64,000 nucleotides of DNA from Bryopsis sp. KO-2023. Its lineage: Eukaryota; Chlorophyta; Ulvophyceae; Bryopsidales; Bryopsidaceae. How positions within the stretch are numbered: position 1 is the first letter of the stretch; each line of letters opens with the position of its first letter. This document shows, in pieces, positions 59,474 through 64,000 of the stretch. A program made the position numbers and the translations under genes. Where the stretch lies: positions 868,001 through 932,000 of the forward strand of contig BSYQ01000014.1 of the NCBI GenBank assembly GCA_030272585.1. The letters are read 5' to 3'. The notes below the pieces were generated by a model. It was not told where the DNA came from and did no database searches. It saw only the letters and a program-made list of their open reading frames with translations.

Positions 59474-59939
59474 CAGAGATAGGACTTGGGCCAAAATTCT
59501 GGTCCGGCTACGGTCCGGTCCGGTTACGGTCGAGTTACGGTTCCGTATTACGGCCGTAACTCCGTACCGTAACCGGAGTAATATGTTGTTTTTACGGTAC
59601 GGAATAGGTACGGTATAGCTACGGTAGCCCCTAAATCACCGTGAAGTAGTGTGGTTCAGTGCTAAAGCGTTAGGCTGTAGTCTGTAAGGTCGTGGGTTCG
59701 AATCCCCCTGGGTTCCTTTGGGTTCTCGGGACCCTGCGGGGGTTACTATTTACGGTTTACGGTTGGTACGGTGGTTACGGTCGGTACGGTCCGGTACCGG
59801 AGCAGTACGGAGTGGTACGGTGGTCCGGGTCCGAGCACGAAAACCACTCCGGTCCGGACCGTAACTACCGTAACCGTAAGTGACCGGAGTGGGGTTACGG
59901 TACGGTTTACGGTACCGTAACCGGAAAGTCCTATCTCAG
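59474..59939. mobile_element. Nonautonomous hAT-type element nested in the retrotransposon
   Basis: This 466-bp insertion has 14-bp terminal inverted repeats with one mismatch (CAGAGATAGGACTT at 59474-59487, matching CTGAGATAGGACTT on the minus strand at 59939-59926). It is flanked by a perfect 8-bp direct repeat TTCGCAAC (59466-59473 and 59940-59947). CA ends and an 8-bp duplication are the hAT superfamily hallmark. The arms are packed with GGTTACGGT/ACCGTAACC motifs in both orientations, typical of subterminal repeats bound by hAT transposase. The centre holds a tRNA-like block. There is no transposase ORF. Removing element plus one duplication joins the two retrotransposon frames in phase, which confirms the borders. 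Confidence 0.88.
59650..59716 (+). other. Degenerate tRNA-like sequence inside the hAT element
   Basis: TGGTTCAGTGC fits an RNA polymerase III A box (TRGYNNARNNG), and GGTTCGAATCC at about 59694-59704 is a perfect B box. The T arm has one mismatch, but the anticodon stem pairs poorly and the acceptor stem is not complementary, so this is a captured or SINE-derived relic and not a functional tRNA gene. A GTA would sit at the anticodon position (Tyr-like), which is tentative. Confidence 0.45.
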
Positions 59940-61429
59940 TTCGCAACTCCTTTCGCCATGGTCTCCTGTTCCGACTTCGTGATCTCCTTGGACTGGACTT
60001 CTGCTGCCGTGATCTCCTGTTCCACCCTCGTGATCTCTTCCTCCATATCCTGCGGTGGGACTTCTTGTTCTGTTGGCTCCTGTACCGATGCCAGCTCCTC
60101 GAGTGGAGCATCGAGTTTGTTTTCGGTCATAGAAGTATTGACAGAAATAGAGGAAGGGGGGTCAGAATCGAGAGGGTTAGTCGAAACAATAGATCCCGTG
60201 GCCTCCTCTGCGTCCTGGCCAGACGTCTGTGTACTGTCTCCGTCTCCGTCTCCGTTTCCTTCTCCATCACACTCTCCATCACACAGCGTAACAGTCGATA
60301 CCTCCCCTCCACCTCCAAAGTGTTCAGCTTGAGGAGGTTCCACAACAGGTGGGTAAAGGGTCGGAAAAGGCAGATCGGCTTCGGCGATGGGTGGTGCACT
60401 TGCCGCTGGGTGAGTGACCACGTGACAAGCCACCGTTTTTCCGTCCACACTTCGTAAGCACTCTTTTAAACAATCCACGCTCAATTGCCTATGGCTCAGG
60501 AAAGGCATACCCAGTATTATCTGACGAGCTGAAGCAGCCACGACGAAGGACTCTCTACTTTCCCAAGGTCCAACCGCTATCGCCATGGGTATTACGCCGA
60601 CGACTTTTTCTTTCGCTCCATTGAACCCAGACAACTCGGAAAGTGTTGACGGCTGGATTCCAAGACCATTCCGCTTAGCGTATGCCAAAGGTAACACGTT
60701 CACAGTCGACCCTGAGTCGACGAGTACGTCGTGAAGCTTGGGATCCTCCCCAAGTCTTATTCTTACGCGGAGCTGCTTGTAGGTGATGGGTCCGCTGTTC
60801 CCACTGGCTGTGTTGAGGTTCGATTCCTCTTGGGAACTCATCTCTGCAGACGAAACCGGTGGTGTAGTCGTGTTGAGGAGGGTGCAAAGTCGGCGCACCA
60901 GCTCCATGTCTTCCTGACTTAACCCACGTCGGTTTCCTCCTTTAGCTCGAAAGTCCTTCCCTCCATGCTTATGTTCCGCCGCCCACACGCTTGGTGAGCG
61001 TTTGTTTCGCCAGTCCGACAAGGTCCGCCACAGCACTTTTGCCACTTTCAGGGAGTAAGACGCCAGCATGCTTGTTGTAAGGCCCAATCCGAGTAAACCC
61101 AAGTCTGCCGATCTATGCTTCAGACGAGCTGTCAACAACCGTATCTTTTCCACCGTCTGTAGAAATTCGAGTGAGAATAACGGAGGTTCCTCTTTTCGTG
61201 CTTTTCGTCTCCGACGTTCCCAAACCAAGCTCTGGGCCGCTTCTAATATAAGCGAGACCTTTTCCTTATCTTCTTTTGTCTCGTGACCCAGGCTCTCATA
61301 CTCCTCAACCAGTTTCTGAATGGCCGTGACTTTTTCAGAAACAGCGGGTGTTTTCCACACGAGTGGATACGCAGAGGCTTGGCATAAGGCGGATATCAGG
61401 AGTAGTGATAACACAAGCTCCGAAACCAT
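59936..61429 (-). CDS. Retrotransposon Gag-like region and aspartic protease, cut by nested insertion
   Basis: The frame starts at the ATG on the LTR/primer-site junction (61429) and ends at a TGA created by the hAT insertion; 497 aa. The first ~20 residues (MVSELVLSLLLISALCQASA) look like a signal peptide, and a second hydrophobic stretch (GLLGLGLTTSMLASYSLKVA) lies near residue 130. Both are unusual for Gag. No CCHC zinc knuckle is visible. A retroviral-type aspartic protease lies at residues ~225-340: catalytic VLVDSGSTVNVLP, then flap, then IILGMPFLS. An acidic Thr/Ser/Asp-rich region follows. The frame would continue into the downstream ORF if the insertion were absent, so this is the front of a longer polyprotein. 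Confidence 0.85.
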   Translation of the reverse strand: MVSELVLSLLLISALCQASAYPLVWKTPAVSEKVTAIQKLVEEYESLGHETKEDKEKVSLILEAAQSLVWERRRRKARKEEPPLFSLEFLQTVEKIRLLTARLKHRSADLGLLGLGLTTSMLASYSLKVAKVLWRTLSDWRNKRSPSVWAAEHKHGGKDFRAKGGNRRGLSQEDMELVRRLCTLLNTTTPPVSSAEMSSQEESNLNTASGNSGPITYKQLRVRIRLGEDPKLHDVLVDSGSTVNVLPLAYAKRNGLGIQPSTLSELSGFNGAKEKVVGVIPMAIAVGPWESRESFVVAASARQIILGMPFLSHRQLSVDCLKECLRSVDGKTVACHVVTHPAASAPPIAEADLPFPTLYPPVVEPPQAEHFGGGGEVSTVTLCDGECDGEGNGDGDGDSTQTSGQDAEEATGSIVSTNPLDSDPPSSISVNTSMTENKLDAPLEELASVQEPTEQEVPPQDMEEEITRVEQEITAAEVQSKEITKSEQETMAKGVAN

Positions 61430-61601
61430 GTTAATATCGCCAGCCTTAGCCTTGTTTCGAACAAGTGGTTTTTTCTTACAGAAAATTGTTCTCGGACACA
61501 ATCCTACTTTCCAAACTTATACTTCAAGATCTCTCCTCTCATCAACTAATTTAGTTCACATCTACAGAAATTAAGGCTACTCTGAAATCCAATTCCCAAC
61601 A
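61429..61601 (-). repeat. 5' LTR (173 bp)
   Basis: Identical to 55361-55533. Its last base on the minus strand supplies the A of the Gag ATG, so start codon and primer-binding site overlap the LTR boundary. Confidence 0.93.
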
Positions 61602-63716
61602 GGGTCCAATAGACCAAAACAATAATTAATCGACTTCTTTAAAATAAAAAAAAAGGTCGATGGCGGCTAGGGGATTCAAACCCCTATGATCGTCCCGTCG
61701 ACGAATCGCCTTTTTCTTTTTAAGAAGAGAAAAAACCCTAATGGAAGCGGGAAAAAGAACTTCTACCGATATCAACCCCACCGAGATTACCCGCTCCCGG
61801 AACGACAACGCATCCGGGTCGCACCCCCGCGCACGAGCCAATAGACCCGCTCAAAGCCTCTCTCGGCGGGGAAGATTACACGTCACCGACACCTCCCCCT
61901 AGGGACTTGGTGGGCGCTAATCCCGGCACTAGGCACGGGACGTCGGTTCAGTGTAACTTTAACGGAAAACTCCGCTTGACGTGTAATCATAAATGTTTTT
62001 CCTCCTTGTGTTTTTCGAGTTTCCGTGGAACTTTGCATGTTTGAAGGGGGAGACACGATAAGCGGGATCATCCGCTTGCCCGATCCGTGGGATCGCGTGT
62101 TTGAACGCTTCTCCTCCTCCGCGTTTTCGTTGTCGGGTGCTCTTTTTTTTTCGTGGGTGCTATCGAACGCCGCCATCGACGGTTCGTCGGCTCGAACGCG
62201 TCGATGGTTTCGCTGTCTGGGGTTGCGACTTGCCGTTTCTTAAACGAGAGTCGAAACGTGTTGCAGTGGCCGTAACAAAACCGACTTGTTCGGCTGGGAA
62301 GTTTTCGACTTCATGGCTCGGGCCGATGGCGACATCCCTGTCTCAGATCCCCCAACACACCACGCGTTCAACATTTTTTCAGTCTCGAACCAACAACGAC
62401 TGAAGCCCTCACACTCGGAAGGTCTGCTCGAAACGAAGCATTGGAAGTAGTTGGCTCCTCCTTTGTTGAAAAAGCGAAACAAGAAAAACCTCCTTGAAGA
62501 AAAATAACGATTCCGGAGAAAATGAGTTCTGTTAAGAATCGATAATACGCTCCAGGCCTTCGGCTCGTCTGGGAGGAAACATGGTGTCTGGGGAGCGTTT
62601 ATTTCGCCTTCCAAAGTGGCTTTGGCGGCGTTGGGATGCTGATCAAAACGTTGCAAGAAATGCAGGGTCGACTGTGCGACTGTGTCGACTGTTTCTCCTC
62701 AACGTCTTGAAAATAGCGGGGTCGGAATCGCAGGAATTTGGTGGAATAACTGTTTCCAAAGTAATGGAATTCCATCGATGAGGGAAAAAAACGCTAAAAG
62801 CCTGGCACCCAAACAGCTCCCCATCACAAGCACAGTTTGTCCAAAAGCAAATGCAGTTTTTTTTACATCCATATCAACAGGGTGGAATTCCCTGACATTC
62901 AATTTAGCCTGATTGATTAAGAAAAACAGGGCAAAAGAAACGGCAGTGTGCCAGACAAACTACTGAATAAAAAATGTTTGTAGTTTTTATGAAGAAACTT
63001 TACAGACAATCAACAAGTATTCCATTTTCTATTATCCCTTGTTATTGACCATGATACACAGTAAATGCTGCAATGAGTTGTCTTACCACTGGACTAAATT
63101 AGGGGTGAGTCAGTCATAGAGAGGCCATCCGAAATTTCCAGCCTTTGCATCCTCAAAATCACACCAGGTATTGATATATTATCCATCTGCTGCATATGCC
63201 ATGTTTCACACTTCAATCAATTGACACCTTTTTCAACACATGAACGGCTTTTATAGAAAGAGGGCACCACTTGTGAATCACCAGGGGCCACCAACACCAG
63301 GAAGTGTTCAATTTTGCTCTTCCTTCACCTAATTGTACTCAAATAAAAAGGCAGGAGGGGGGGAGGGGGGGAGGGGGGTGGGGGGGGGGTGGATAAAAGA
63401 AAGATTTCCAACAGTTTGAAAAAAGTCGATTTCCCCTGAATGAAGCATTTCAATGCACACACTGTGGCTGGTGGGTTCGAATCCCACGATTCATTATGCA
63501 TAATGAACGTGGCGCTGTTTTCTTTAAGGCGTTTCCACAAGCAAACTTATCAATCAGTCTAAATTGGCGGCGCTCTCCAACTCTGTTGTTTTTGTCGACC
63601 TCAATTTCTGTCATTCCCTAGTTAACGGCGAGTCTCGCCAGTAAATCTTCGACGTGGGGTCGTGACTGTCTTTGACTGCGCCAACACGTCGTTGAGATCA
63701 TCAGGAGTGTGCCGAG
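61602..63716. other. Gene-poor region right of the retrotransposon
   Basis: CpG-rich DNA spans about 61650-62680, then AT-rich DNA follows. I see a tRNA 3'-half-like block (61661-61690), a 12-bp inverted repeat pair GATTACACGTCA/TGACGTGTAATC (61871-61882, 61978-61989), a G-rich microsatellite (about 63354-63391) and a perfect T-arm-like hairpin (about 63469-63487). Open frames at 62101-62403 (+) and 62240-62656 (-) overlap on opposite strands and show no recognisable family, so neither is called. Confidence 0.45.
61661..61690 (-). other. tRNA 3'-half-like fragment
   Basis: On the minus strand, TAGGGGTTTGAATCCCCTA forms a perfect T-arm followed by GCCGCC as an acceptor-like end. No 5' acceptor strand complementary to it occurs within 100 nt, so this is a fragment. 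Confidence 0.35.
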
Positions 63717-63834
63717 ATGTTTCGCTCGCTACTCATAACTGGCCGTATCGGGCGTCAGTTTCTTGGAGACCGACATACGATCCGGGACCAGAAGAGACGA
63801 CGGCCAAGACCATACATCGCGTGGCAGCCACGGC
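63717..63834 (+). CDS. First exon of a probable organelle-targeted protein (truncated by window)
   Basis: ATG 63717 opens a 39-codon exon ending at a good donor, CGGC|GTGAGT (phase 1). It begins MFRSLLITGRIGRQFLGD, an Arg/Leu-rich amphipathic leader of mitochondrial-presequence type, followed by a basic RRRPRPYIAW segment. It sits in a CpG-rich block (about 63560-63850) typical of 5' ends in this window. Downstream exons lie outside, so the family cannot be named. A chance ORF is the alternative. Confidence 0.4.
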
Positions 63835-64000
63835 GTGAGTCGCTTAACTCCGCTGGAAAAATCTCATTCCAACACCTATTCTCAATGTTACTGAGTTGTG
63901 CTTTCACTTTCCCACAGGTGAGAGGCCAGCAACAGGTCAAAACATGCTTGCAAATTTGCAAGGTTTAAACCGCAACCTTAAGGTTCGAAACTTCGAGCCC

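Larger units (their letters stand above)
55361..61601 (-). mobile_element. Ty3/gypsy-like LTR retrotransposon, recent insertion
   Basis: Two direct repeats of 173 bp (55361-55533 and 61429-61601) are identical by inspection and bounded by TGTT...AACA. The 4-bp sequence GGGT flanks both outer edges (55357-55360 and 61602-61605) as a target duplication. The element is transcribed on the minus strand. The primer-binding site TGGTTTCGGAGC follows the 5' LTR directly and resembles the complement of initiator-Met tRNA (plant elements: TGGTATCAGAGC). Order of products: hydrophobic Gag-like region, aspartic protease, reverse transcriptase, RNase H, HHCC zinc finger, integrase, i.e. Ty3/gypsy order. 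Identical LTRs imply recent insertion. Two lesions are visible: a nested hAT-type element and a -1 frame change within the RT. Confidence 0.93.

Noticed and set aside
59650..59716. Functional tRNA-Tyr gene
   Set aside because: A and B boxes are present, but anticodon and acceptor stems do not pair.
59477..59936. Reading the nested element as an 11-bp TIR unit with a 3-bp CAG duplication
   Set aside because: Extending the borders gives 14-bp termini with a perfect 8-bp duplication and an in-frame empty site, which explains the data better.
62101..62656. Overlapping ORFs on both strands right of the retrotransposon
   Set aside because: Neither shows a family motif or splice context, and composition alone can explain them.

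Overview
This window is nuclear DNA from a eukaryote, most probably a photosynthetic alga of the green lineage. Almost every gene is split by many GT-AG introns. The gene set includes a plant-type beta-amylase relative, two mTERF organelle-targeted proteins, a beta-carbonic anhydrase and a Strawberry-notch/FORGETTER1 helicase-like protein with the N-terminal zinc ribbon seen in land plants. I cannot name the species. CpG-rich blocks sit at gene 5' ends in otherwise AT-rich DNA. Introns and spacers carry many compound homopolymer tracts of the form T(n)G(n). Exon boundaries were read by hand from splice consensus, reading phase and family homology. Where I say that exons sum to a multiple of three, that was checked by hand.

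Layout, left to right: 5' end of an ABCC transporter (-, <123-1826); beta-amylase-like gene (-, 3723 to at least 7872); CpG-rich shared promoter with three CACGTG boxes; 22-exon SBNO/FGT1 gene (+, 9169-21239); head-to-head pair of intronless mTERF genes (-, 22618-24099; +, 24344-25741); small secreted Gly/Glu/Ser repeat protein (-, 26454-27316); small two-exon gene of unknown function, copy A (+, 28909-29431); multi-pass membrane protein (-, 30986-32341); beta-carbonic anhydrase (-, 33487-35155); secreted Cys-rich protein (-, 36591-38519), divergent from a 16-exon Pmp-repeat membrane protein (+, 39202-49533); a weak gene candidate (-, about 52.6-53.1 kb); copy B of the small unknown gene (-, 54179-54676); a 6.2 kb LTR retrotransposon (-, 55361-61601) carrying a nested hAT-type insertion; a gene-poor stretch; and the first exon of a probable organelle-targeted gene at the right edge (+, 63717-).

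The most interesting structures are these. (1) Two divergently transcribed secreted/membrane proteins appear to share one Cys-rich domain. (2) A two-member family of about 122 aa proteins is duplicated in inverted orientation with reading frame, splice sites and stop conserved. (3) A very young Ty3/gypsy-like element with identical 173-bp LTRs has a leader-like hydrophobic Gag N-terminus, and it is itself interrupted by a 466-bp nonautonomous hAT element with a perfect 8-bp target duplication. (4) The beta-amylase relative has lost the catalytic flexible loop. (5) An intron carries inverted repeats in the interleaved order A-B-A'-B', the signature of template switching.
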